This document shows, piece after piece, positions 45,164-56,395 of a stretch of DNA of 64,000 nt. How positions within the stretch are numbered: position 1 is the stretch's first letter; each line of letters starts with the position of its first letter. The notes under the pieces were generated by a model. The model was not told the origin of the DNA. It did no database searches and was given only the letters and a program-made list of their open reading frames with translations. This DNA comes from Neelides folsomi (taxonomy: Eukaryota > Arthropoda > Collembola > Neelipleona > Neelidae), in the NCBI GenBank assembly GCA_034687125.1, contig JAQGBZ010000109.1, forward strand, positions 1 to 64,000, read 5' to 3'. Both the position numbers and the translations under genes were made by a program.

Positions 45164-45214
45164 GATGAAGTGAAACAAGAAGCTAATTTCGAGATTCAAG
45201 CCGAAACTGAGAAT

Positions 45215-47923
45215 TTACAATTCTTTGATCTTTTTGTCGGCGGCCTTGAGAGTAGCGTAGTTGTTGAATTGTTTGACCCTCAACTTGGACCACATGACGT
45301 GATTGTTCATGGCAAAGATCTGAGCAGCGGCGTATCCAGCGGCTTCTGGGTAAAGAACCGTGGTGCATCCAAGGCCTGATGGAACGTCAAGGGATGACCA
45401 AACATCTCTGGCAGCAGTGTCGCTCTTGACTGGTGGACAGTTGATGACCGGGAATGGAGTGTTTCCAGAAAGAACGGGACCAAGACCGTTGGATCGTCCA
45501 GCCACTGCAACAAAGACAACTGGAACTCCAGTTCCCTCATATTGAGCAAGGACCGAAAGGGTCTCCTGGGTTCCCTTGTGAGCTGAAGTGCAACGAATGT
45601 CAGTTGGAATTCCAAAGTCACGGCATGTCTTGGCGATCTTCTTGCAATGTTCCTCGTCCGTTGGGGATCCCATCAGAATCACGACCTAAGAACATTCCTT
45701 TCAATATTTGGACAAACCTAGAGCAGCAGAGGGATTCATTTTCACTTACGAGTCCCTTCACGGGTGGCATGAGGAGATTGAGTCGCTCAGAAATCCACTT
45801 GAAGTTGGATTTGACCAAGTCCAATGCCTCTTGAGTGACATTCTTGAGGTCACGGTACACTTGCTTGTCCTTCATCAATCGCTTGTCCCCGGATGGCCAA
45901 AGACGCCATGAGTCGGAGTCAATCACGTCAGCAACAACGATTTCTCCTTCATGAACTCCAAACTCGATCTTCATGTCGATGAGGGCGCAGTCAATGGAGG
46001 CCCAAGCTCTTTCCAAAATTTCAAAAACGAGGACGGTCATCCTGTTCATGAGCTCGACCTCGTCTCTTCCAATGGTGAGGCTGCCACATTTGAGTTCTGT
46101 GGAAATCAGAACTTCTTCTGACCATTGTGGATCGTGGTTGGCATCATCCTATTTAAATCAAATAATTTAAGTATGCACAGTTTTCATAATTACTTTTGGT
46201 GAGAGCCTTTCAAATTGTAATAAATTATGAACAACGTTGACAAACAAAAATATAAAAGCATCATTAAATGATAAAAATGATAATAGTTGATTTGACTCTT
46301 TGTTAAACAATGCATGAATAATGATTCATAAAGTTTGTATCTTGTATCACTTGTATCATAAAGTTAGAATTTATGATTTCTAATTATGCATAGGATACAT
46401 AACGTAATGGTAATGATACATGTATAAATACCTATATGCAATCATGTATGTATATATCCATGTATGCGTAAAATCTTGTTAAATAAATCCGCCAATTGAA
46501 TTTGAAGGATAAAACAATTAAGTTCATTTAACAATTAAACTCGTTTCATTACATTAAATCGAATCTTTACTTGTAGTATGTACGAACATGTTTTTCTAAT
46601 ATTCTAATCTTGTACCATGTAATAAAGTAATCCAGAATGTCCAGTCAGTCAATTATAACTTTTTCTCATTCTCTTAAAGACAATTTGATCTTTCTCCATT
46701 CCATTAGAACTATTAGAATATGAACTGCATTGTACTATACACCCATAGACATTTTTATACCTAGAGTAAAACTCATATAAGTGATAATTTCATTTAGCAT
46801 ACTACGTAAGTATAGTAAATATAAATACATGTGAGCATCAATAGCTAGCTATTTAGTATGTCGAGTGACGAGTCCATATTTATATCTTATTGTTAGTTAC
46901 CTATTCTAGGGACTTCAAATTCAGTTATAATAGGTAGTTAAAATTTATCATTTTTTGGATTATATGAGTATATTTAGCATTCTCCCTGTTCATTGCAATT
47001 GAATTTTATTTATTCTAATCGAATCTTTAGGTAACAAAGATATAAGATGATATTACTAACATAATGTGCATATACAATATACATACATGTTGGAATGATA
47101 TTTTTGTCACAATTTTGTTGGAGATAAATTTGATGGATTGAATATACCGTATATACCTATTCACTCTAATATTACATACAAGATAACCATATTTTACAGC
47201 GATGGATGGATAAATGGATATAAAATGCATCTTACGCAGAACTGTCCAGTTTTTTTAAGAAACTGAGAAAGTGATCTATGAGAGAAATCTAATGGCACAG
47301 TGTGTGCATTGGTATATGAATTTGTAGCTATTCTACATATGCATTTGAAAAGTGATGATATCAATATTTATCTTTAGCTGTGCAGGCGTAAACATAATTT
47401 TCCCTATCAGTGATATTTGATCATTCAATGTTTTGAGATCTGTGGAGATGGTCGAAGGTTTGTAAATAAAGGGAATACCTTGAAGAAGGTCTCGAGCTTT
47501 GGAGGGTTGAACTTGAATCCTTCCTTAACTCCAATGTTCCTCTTGAGGAAAGAGCCAGTTGCCACACGACGGGTGACCCATTCGATGGGGATCATGTCGC
47601 AGTTCTTGGCCACAAAGGCGGTGTCGTTCGCTCCGCGCTTCACGAAGTGAGTCTTCATCCCGCAGGCATTGAGGAGCTCGAAGACTTTGCAGGTCGTGGC
47701 CGTGGCGATGGCCGCCTTCCCAACAAGATCATGGGCCCTTTCCCCATCTCCAGCCGTGATCCTGTCCTTGGACTGGACAAGGACGAGACCCGGGTGTTTT
47801 GGGAGCTCATAGATCACCTTCGTCTTCCCCTCATTGAGCATTTTCCCAGTGGTGAGATCTGAAAGGGAGAATCAGGGTGAGGACTGGGCCATGGAATTGT
47901 CATTTCGGACTCTCACCTGCCAT
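45215..47923 (-). CDS. PAICS: PAICS: SAICAR synthetase / AIR carboxylase fusion
   Basis: Bifunctional cytosolic enzyme for steps 6 and 7 of animal de novo purine synthesis (AIR to CAIR to SAICAR). Exons 5'->3': 47923-47917, 47858-47479, 46148-45750 and 45685-45215, 418 residues (human 425). The SAICAR synthetase half comes first: [42 protein letters not shown], and [14 protein letters not shown] with QVYRDL. The AIR carboxylase half has [40 protein letters not shown] and [10 protein letters not shown]. The first coding exon is only 7 nt (ATGGCAG); it is accepted because phase and the N-terminus [16 protein letters not shown] both work. The frame is open upstream but lacks another ATG. PPAT lies head to head 2.2 kb away. 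Confidence 0.96.
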
Positions 47924-50156
47924 GGCGAACTGTTTCCCGAGGAGCGAATGATTCTGGAAGAAGCCGGTGGTGGAATGCGGAGATTGGGGAGAGATGGGAT
48001 GCTTAAGTTTGACTTGGCCTCCTCCTGGCCTCCTCCTCCAACACTCGTCCAGTCGCCCTTGAGCCAAGTTGAGCAAGGAACCTTGACCCTTCAGAAACCC
48101 ATTTGTATAAATAGGCCTTGGCTTAAGTATCAACAACCGGGAGATTTATATAAGTACTACTACAAGACTTTATCTCCCCTTCTTATCGCACATCGTGTCA
48201 TCATTCTCCAGAACATGTGCGTTCGCCCTTAAATACGACGTTCGCTCATGTATGTACGTATGTACATGCCTTATATTATACGATACCAGATTCGTTATTC
48301 TCTCACTTATTGTCTCTTTGTAACTCACAGACGGATTACATGCCAAATACTAATCAGTGTGACATGAGCTTATGTATCCATTTTTAAGCAAAAGCTTCAT
48401 TTAAATATCGACTTGACTATTGAGTAAACATTGGAATGATGAATCTTGTTTTATGGGATATATTATATTAGTATATAAAGCATGGAGCTATATTTATATA
48501 ATAAGATATACAACATATACATACCCTCATGCACAAATCCGCGTATTAAGAGACCTCGAAAGCACGAGGGTTTCTAAGAATATTTTTCTTAGAATTTCAT
48601 GACAAATTTGACTTTTTTAAAGTTCTAGAAATACTTTGTTTTGGAACAGTTGTTGATTTGATTCCCTCTGGTAATAACTTTAAAAGCGAAATACGTAGTT
48701 TTATTACAATTTGGATCTTCCTTTTACTTTAAATTATTTTCATAATTAAATAAAAGAAAACAAATTATTTTAATGGTTTAACTTTTTACATTGTAACTAA
48801 CAAAATTTAAGGTTTATCAAGACAGAACTAATATATGGATCTTAGGTAATTATTTATTTGACCCTCTTCTTGTTGCATTATTCTGATTTGAATCTGATTC
48901 AATTTGTATTCAGAATAAAAATGTTTAATGATAAAATGAATATTTGTTCTAAATGTTTTCTACAATAAAACCCTATTTGCTCTTTATTTAATATGACAAT
49001 GTGAATAATGATATTTTTGATTTGATCTGTCCGAAACGTGTCTTTTAAAAACACGTATTGAGCATTCTGAGTGCAAATTTGTATAAGGGCGATAAGGTAG
49101 TTGAAAAGTTGTGAGGAACGTGGCTCCTATGAAAATGTCATGAGGAGCGATAAACTTTAAGATTGGCATTTACTCATGTTGTGGAACCAATTGGAGACTG
49201 GTCACTTAATGTTAGTGGGTGAACAGCAGTTTTAGACATTCTAGTAAAAACTGGAATCTTTCGAAATAGATATAAAAAACAATACATTGCCCAATAACTC
49301 GAACATATCATCAGTCAATATTTTTTATTTAAAAACAAAATCATAAAATATCATAAGAGTAATTGTCACAAGAATCAATGTATTATTTGCAAGATGTACA
49401 TATTTTAGATAAATATACCTATTTGAAATATATGGCATAATGAGTATGTAAAGATAGAGTAAGTATATTATATCACATGCTTGCATTTATTCATGCATGT
49501 AAATAAAATGTAAGTACATTCATTTAAACATCCATTTAAATTAAGTAAGTTAATTGGTTAATAAATATAGGGTAACGTTAATTTTATAGGCTTATTGCAT
49601 TATTTAAGATTTAAATATTCTTAATTCATTTAAAATTGTTCTAATCGGTCTCTTTTAAAAAAATGAAATAATTCATTTAATTCGTTCGACTTGAATGTGT
49701 CCATAGGGTAGCAGAATAATTTTTTTCTTCGGTTGCAATTATTTAAAATTAAGATCAAGGATGAGTCTCAGCGTGTTCTGTATCTGTCCATTGGTGAATG
49801 GACGAAGACGCTTTGAAGTTGGGAGGCCGTCGGTCGATGGCGGTGGGGGGACGGAGGGGTCGCCGGATTGACCTTATGATAGCCTACGCGTATCTTCAGG
49901 GTTTCGTAAGGGAAACGTGTAAGGGGGAACTGGTGAGGTCTGACTGGTGGTAGAGGTTCTTGTCACCCGTCTCCTTTTGACTTCTGTAAACAGACGAAAG
50001 CTCTGCTCTCGCATTCTGCCCCTCCCAGAAGACCATTAAAGAGACCTCGCCTTTTGTTCTTTTCTTAGAGCTCCGGCCACTCTCTTCCAGTCAGGTCCTT
50101 GCGTCATTAGGCCACGACCCCACCACGTGTCACCGAACTTAACCTCTCACCCCGCC
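47924..50156. promoter_or_regulatory. Intergenic spacer between head-to-head PAICS and PPAT
   Basis: GC-rich ends flank an AT-rich middle. The PAICS side (47924-48240) contains TATAAATA at 48106-48113, which reads TATTTATA on the PAICS strand, so its orientation does not clearly favour PAICS. The PPAT side (49750-50156) is GC-rich, with an ATTGG (inverted CCAAT) inside a 7-bp hairpin near 49787-49804 and a CACGTG E-box at 50124. In vertebrates the two genes share one short bidirectional promoter; here the spacer is longer, so there may be two promoters. No other gene seen between. Confidence 0.5.
50124..50129. promoter_or_regulatory. CACGTG E-box just before the PPAT start codon
   Basis: Canonical palindromic E-box (MYC/MAX, USF class) in the sequence CCACGTGT, 27 nt before the PPAT ATG. 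Purine-synthesis genes including PPAT and PAICS are known MYC targets in vertebrates. Occupancy here is inference. Confidence 0.45.
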
Positions 50157-52367
50157 ATGGATCCCACCGAGTCCGGCATCACCCACAACTGCGGTGTGTT
50201 CGGATGCATTGCCGCCGGTGAATGGCCGACCCAAATCGACGTCTCCCAAATCATCTGCCTTGGCCTCGTGGCTCTCCAGCACAGGTTAGTAATGCCCGTT
50301 TCCATTCCTGATAGCATTCTAATCCGTCAAATGGTAAATGAACATTAGATAGGGAATGCTAAATGGTTCAATATTTGATCAGAGGTCAGGAGAGTGCCGG
50401 GATTGTCACTTCCAAAGGGGAAGACACCAAGAGATTCAACATGCACAAAGGAATGGGATTGGTCTCTCACGTTTTCGACGACCACGCCATGCAGAAGTTG
50501 AAGGGGAATTTGGGCATAGGGCATACGCGATATTCGACTACTGGGGAGAGCGAAGCTCTCAATTGTCAACCTTTCGTTGTTCATACTCAACACGGGGCCC
50601 TGGCCGTGGCCCACAACGGAGAACTCGTCAACGCTGAGTCGCTGCGGAAAAAGGTCAGTGGGACCAATTTGAGAAAGATTGTCATTTGAGGTTTCCAGGT
50701 TTTGGACCGCGGACTCGGACTCTCCACCATGTCGGACTCGGAGCTGATCACTCAAGCTCTCTGTCTCAACCCCCCAGAGGGGGAAAATGAAGGGCCCAAT
50801 TGGCCCGCACGGATCAAGCACGTGATGAAACTGAGTCCTCTCTCCTACTCCCTCGTTCTCATGTACCGGGACCGAATTTACGGAGTGAGGGACCCGTACG
50901 GGAACCGACCTCTTTGCCTGGGCAAGCTCGTTCCCGTCGTCAAACGCGGCATCCAAGAGCTCAATTCATTGAACTCTAGCAAGAGTGAAGAGGACATTGA
51001 GGGTTGGGTGATTTCATCCGAATCCTCTGGATTCCTCGCGATTGGTGCCAGGTACATGAGGGAAGTGGAGCCGGGAGAAATTGTGGAATTGACCAAAAAC
51101 GGGGTCAAGAGCATTGCGATCGTCGAGCGCCAAGACGACAAACTTCCCGCTTTCTGCATCTTCGAGTACGTCTACTTCGCTCGTCCAGACTCCATCTTCG
51201 AAGGTTCGGCCTTCACCCCTCATTATCTCCATTGAGACATTCGGCTTCATTACGCAAAGATTCTTATTATCCATCATGTAGAATCTCCTTAGCGTGGTCC
51301 TAATAGCCAAAGTGAGCCACAGGGCCGGACCAGAAAATCACCACACATTTCTTATTTCTAGGCCAAGTCGTCTACACTGTGCGTATGCAATGCGGGAAGG
51401 AGTTGGCCAAAGAGGCGCCCTGCGACGCGGACATTGTCTCTTCTGTGCCGGAATCGGGAACGGCAGCGGCCCATGGCTACGCTCGCCAGTCAGGAATTCC
51501 CTTCGCAGAAGTACTTTGCAAGAACCGCTACGTTGGCCGCACTTTTATCCAGCCCTCTACGAGATTGAGGAAGTTGGGAGTCGCCAAGAAATTTGGAGCT
51601 TTGTTGGACAACGTTTTCGGGAAAAAGATTATCCTTATTGACGACTCCATAGTGAGAGGAAATACCATCGGGCCCATCATTAAGCTTCTGAGGGATGCTG
51701 GAGCTAAAGAAGTATTATACCCTTTTAACCCTCAGACTTAAATGACTAAAATGACACAATCCCAATATGAATCATAGGATGAACAAAAGATATTTTGAGC
51801 ATTTCCACCTTTGTTAGAATAAAGTTTAGTTTAAAATACCTTTAAATTGATTAACCAAATTAATTACTTTTTGAAAGGTTCACATCAGAGTTGCGTCTCC
51901 GCCTATCAAGTATCCCTGCTATATGGGAATCAACATTCCGACGAGAGAAGAACTGATTGCTAATAAGCTGGATGCTCCTAAACTTGCAGAAGCTGTTGGT
52001 TCGTCTCATTTCGCCTCGTTCCGCTTCTCCGTTTTCCCCAAAGCCATTAAATGCATGGAATTTAGCAACCGGGGAGTTCTTACTTTGCCTCGTTCCATCC
52101 TTTTGCATTTTCCTTTCATTGCATTGTGGATTAAACATTGTAATGAGTTTATTTGAATGATAGGAGCTGACAGCTTAGTGTATTTGTCAATTGAAGGCCT
52201 GATCAGCGCAGTGACATACTCAATCCAGGATAAGGATCCGAAAAAAGTCGGCCACTGTGGTAAGCCATTGGAACATTTTGATGATGGTGAGTGGAGGATG
52301 AAGATGAATATTTTTCCTTCCAGTGGCCTGCTTATCTGGACACTACCCCGAGAAGCTCGAATGGTGA
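50157..52367 (+). CDS. PPAT: PPAT: amidophosphoribosyltransferase
   Basis: Commits PRPP and glutamine to purine synthesis (step 1, forming phosphoribosylamine). Exons: 50157-50284, 50383-50653, 50699-51203, 51362-51711, 51878-51998, 52164-52259 and 52324-52367, 504 residues (human 517). The short propeptide ends ITHN|CGVFG, so Cys12 would be the exposed Ntn glutaminase nucleophile. Glutaminase landmarks: [34 protein letters not shown] and RDPYGNRPL. PRTase landmarks: [27 protein letters not shown], the PRPP loop [13 protein letters not shown], and [11 protein letters not shown] with MGINIP. The terminal exon gives [17 protein letters not shown], matching the human C-terminus, including the late Cys pair. 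Intron 2 is only 45 bp. The start is the ATG with CCGCC before it. Confidence 0.97.
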
Positions 52368-53743
52368 TTTGGGATAGGAAGATCTTTGGGAAAAGCCCGG
52401 TTCTCCACTCGTTCCACCAATCCTTTTAATATTTCTCCCCAACGCCCCTATTCTCGATGTCCAAATTGGGTCCATGACTCAATCTGGCAGAAGACGAAGT
52501 CCTCTACAAGTTAATCCCAGCTTATCTTCTTTTGATATGAAACTCCTTCATGCTCATTTTAATCTCTATTGTAAATACATGTCCAATATTATAATTAATA
52601 TTCTGAAAGTGCCGTCTTAGCGATGTCACGCCAAATGGAGTCCTCAGTGTGTTAGTTTTAAAATAATGAAATTTCGATTTTATGGATTACGTTATATTAT
52701 AATGTTGAATAAGATTAAATGCTAAGATGTATAAATGTAGGGAGTAATTGTAACGAAACATTTATTTTAATCCTCGTTAAATCCTTCTTACCCTTGCATA
52801 TCCAGAGTGAAGAAAATAAGATGAATTACGACATACATACTATAGTATTATCCTTTTATCTTTTCATATCGGACCAAATTGTACCCAGAGATACATAAAA
52901 GGATCATTTTCAAACAATGAAGGCATCGATTGTTGTACTTTTCGGCTTTTCCTTCATTTCCTTGTCAATTGTACTTTGACCCTTCAGCCAATTCGAGGGT
53001 TTGACCTTAGGGGCGAAGTTGGAACTAAGAATCGAAGAAATCGGCTCAACAGGAGGTACAATTATAATAATTAAACTTTTAGCCTAAAAAAATATTTACC
53101 ATTTTTTCTAGGCCAGACAATTCCAATTGTTCTTTTGTCAATTTAAAGCTTTCTTACCAAGAAGATCTAAATGTATGTACAGTATGTAGATCATATCTAG
53201 TTACCTTCTTGGTGTATTTCTAACCTCTTGGTGAAGGTCAAAGGTCCTTAATTCGCATTTGATGCAACTTTTGGCTCTTCTTCCTTCTCATTCGCAATCT
53301 TGCCATTAGAAACTATACATATTATAGGGATCAAAAAGTGCTTATAGTGCAATTTGATGAGGATTTGTCAAATCTTCCATTTTGTCCCTCACTCCACTTT
53401 CGTCGGCTACTGGAACATGCGATGCATCTTAAAGTTCTTACAATTGAGCCGAGCTCGTTGAAATCGAAAACTTTCTGGAAATGATGTTTATTATGAAGCA
53501 TTTTAATGCTAAAAAGTTTATATTTTACCAATAAAATTTATAATAATGTCAATAATGAGATTCTCATAATTATCCAAATATTATGTATTTAGCACATTAA
53601 GTATACAAATAATAATTAAAGAATCAATTGAAGAATTAAAAAACCGTCTCCATAATTTACCATACGTTTTCCAATCATTTCTTACATATTAATATCAATT
53701 GACAAGTATTTTTATTATCATTTTAATTAAAATTAATATAGTT
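52368..53743. other. Spacer between convergent PPAT and XPNPEP3
   Basis: 1.4 kb of AT-rich sequence with both 3' UTRs; the XPNPEP3 signal lies at 53711. No clear PPAT poly(A) hexamer noticed close to the stop. No gene-like open frame. Confidence 0.5.
53711..53716 (-). terminator. Poly(A) signal of XPNPEP3
   Basis: AATAAA on the minus strand only about 28 nt past the stop codon, so the 3' UTR would be very short if this one is used. Confidence 0.45.
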
Positions 53744-56395
53744 TCATTTGGCTCCGAAAATGCTGCAACTTTCCATCTCAGAAGGTGTCTTTGGGCAGTC
53801 AGCCGTTAAAACGACGTTCCCATCTTTGGTGACCAGAACATCATCTTCAATGCGAATAGCAAGTCCTATGAACTCCTTCCCCACTTTGGTCAGTACTTCT
53901 CGTTGAGACGGTGAGTTTCGAATGTAGATCCCCGGCTCAATGGTTATGATCATTCCTTCTTGCAGCGGCTCGCCTCGTTCCACACTTGGAGTGTCGTGAA
54001 CATCCATGCCCAAGTAATGGCTTACGTGATCTACATTCAAAAAGAATCACATTTGAACATTTCTCCAAGCTTGTTCCATTAAGTGAAAACAAGAAGACTA
54101 GTTTCAGAGTAAATGTTTATCATTAGTTTTGGATGAATTCTTAGGTCAAGATCTATTGCGTCCTACAACATATTTTATGTAAGACCTCTATCTGCTTTTT
54201 TATCATTATCTAATTAGAATTGAAACGAGATTTATGGATCAAACGAATATTAAGTAAAACGATATCGATTATTTAACTCTACTAATGATCAACATAAGAT
54301 TATTTAATCAATCTTACATAATATGAATATAAAATGTCATTACGGCTAATCATTCCCATATTATGTAAAGTCATTAAAAATATTCAGTTACATTAACATG
54401 TGCCACATAAATATTACAACACACCCAAAAGGTGATTTCCCTTAAAGCGAAATAGTAATATTGCAATTGTTAATGTTTGAAAGTCTTTAACTTTATAAAA
54501 TACAATATTCAATCATATCCATTTATAAACAACATTAAATATTACAATTATTAAGATTCCAAATGTAAATACATATAATTATTAAATCCGTATTATATAG
54601 TAAACCAACCAAATATAAACACGATAGGATAGTTAAATGATTGCAAAAATTAAAATGTCATACGTGGGCAAAATCGAAGCGTAAGGTCTGGCATAGCACC
54701 ATCGTGAAGCGAGTCAATGATCCCGAGATTCAAAAGTCCCTTCTTGAGCAAAATACCCATAATGCGAAACAATTGATCAAGGCTAAGCCCCGGCTCAACT
54801 CTCTTCAAGACCTCCATTTGAAGTTCAAGAATCATTTCATATAGACTTTGTTGTCGATCATTTTGGAATTTTCCACTCAAAGGCCAAGTTCGTGTTATGT
54901 CGCTGCAATAACCAAAGTATTCGCAACCGGAATCGACTAGGACCATGTCACTCGGTTTACAACTGTTGCAGTTGTGAATATAATGAATAATATTCGCTCT
55001 TCTTCCTGTCAATTAAATAACAAATTGAAAATATAAAAAATTAAACAAGCAATATTATGAATTTTTAAAATATAAATTTTGCTAAACTACAAAAAAAATT
55101 TCGCAAATATTGAATTTCCAAACCTGAAGCAATGACTGGTGGATAGGCAAGACGCTCAGCTCCCCTGATCCGAGACTCGTAGTCGATTTTGGCATAAATG
55201 TCGTGCTCTGTGAGATTTTCACCCCGTTCTCTGCAGAATTTCATGGTTTCTTTAAAAGACTCGGCCGCAATAGTGCAGGTTTTTTTCATAAGCTCAATCT
55301 CCCCATATGATTTAATAGAGCGAAGAGAATCAAGAATTCCTCGAGGATTTTGAAGATTTCGGTACTCAAAGTTGAAATTGTTTCTGAAGAGCCTTTCGAT
55401 AAAAGGGCGATCTTCGCACCAAATGACGAGCCGATTGTCAGAACCTTTCCTCATTTCGCGTAGAAATTCAGGAAATTCTGATGTATGATGGGAACGATCA
55501 ACTCCAAAATGATCCACTGCAGCATCCCGCGTAGTTCTTAAAAACAATTAAAAAATGCATTAATTGTATAAATAAAACTAATTTAATGTTCAAATATATA
55601 GGTACATCATGTTTAAAATTAAGATAAAGTTTTCCAAATAAAAATTTCTAGTGATTAGTAACTGTACAAAATTAAATATTATAAAGATAACAATGATTAA
55701 ATAAAAAAATTCAAAGTTGGCATTTACCTTGGCCCATCCCAGACCTCGCTTAAAGGGTCAGGATCTGGTAAGAAGAGTGAATGGGAAGAATTGGCCGGTG
55801 TTACGGAAAGGACAATGAACGCATCTGCATCATAAGATCCAGTCAAGTACATATAGTTCGAGTTTTGTCGAAAGGGGTAAGGAATATTTTCAGTCATGTA
55901 TTTCTTTGAAGCGGCCGGAACGACAATGATGTGTTCAATATTTGACTCTTTATTTGTCATATTCTTGAGGAAGATTTCTGAAGCCATGTTACAAACATCC
56001 TGTCGACGTTTCCTGAATTCCTCTTTCGTAATTCCAGGTAACACCTGAAACATATGGAACAAAATGAGCACCTGAGTATAAAGTTACTACAAAACACATA
56101 TAATTTAATTAATCATGTTTATAATTAAAAATAAAATTGTACTTACATGATCATTTGAGTCAAAGGCTTGAGGATGGGACCCAAAGAAGGGTTGACCAAG
56201 GGAGAGGAAATATCTTTGTGACTTTTTCTTTGCCTCCTGTGCTTGAAGAGTATCTTGAGACGTAATCGTGCCATCTCCCTTTGCATTACTCACAGACGTT
56301 GAGAATCGTAGGGCTGTTGGGCTTTTCAATTGATTCACCTTGATGCCGTCAAAGAGGAATTTCCTCAAATTGGAAAGTGAAGGTCGCAGCGACAT
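53744..56395 (-). CDS. XPNPEP3: Xaa-Pro aminopeptidase 3, mitochondrial
   Basis: M24B metallopeptidase (ICP55/aminopeptidase P3 type) that removes an N-terminal residue before proline or trims imported presequence products. Exons 5'->3': 56395-56147, 56044-55728, 55536-55124, 55005-54664 and 54030-53744, 535 residues (human 507). Residues 1-40, starting MSLRPSLSNLRKFLFDG, are basic and hydroxylated, a likely mitochondrial presequence. RYFLSLGQPFFGSHP and IPYPFRQNSNYMYLTG mark the N-terminal domain. Metal ligands are all present: both Asp in DSGCEYFGYCSDITRTWP, His in CPHHVSHYLGMDVHD, Glu in TIEPGIYI and Glu in AIRIEDDV. The usual HHVGHYLG is HHVSHYLG here. Tail to tail with PPAT. Confidence 0.95.

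Larger units (their letters stand above)
43222..45214. other. Spacer between the convergent kinase and PAICS genes
   Basis: 2 kb of AT-rich DNA containing both 3' UTRs. Short ATG(ACATG)n-like and TACATA-like simple sequence occurs near 44855-44940. Nothing else recognised. Confidence 0.5.

Noticed and set aside
47924-48136. Upstream in-frame extension of PAICS
   Set aside because: Open but without an ATG; the [10 protein letters not shown] start matches the family length.
50127-50156. Longer PPAT N-terminus
   Set aside because: The upstream extension has no ATG; the ATG at 50157 gives the expected 11-residue propeptide before the catalytic Cys.
52260-52429. PPAT reading through the last intron
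   Set aside because: Splicing 52259 to 52324 restores the conserved C-terminus [17 protein letters not shown]; read-through gives unrelated sequence.
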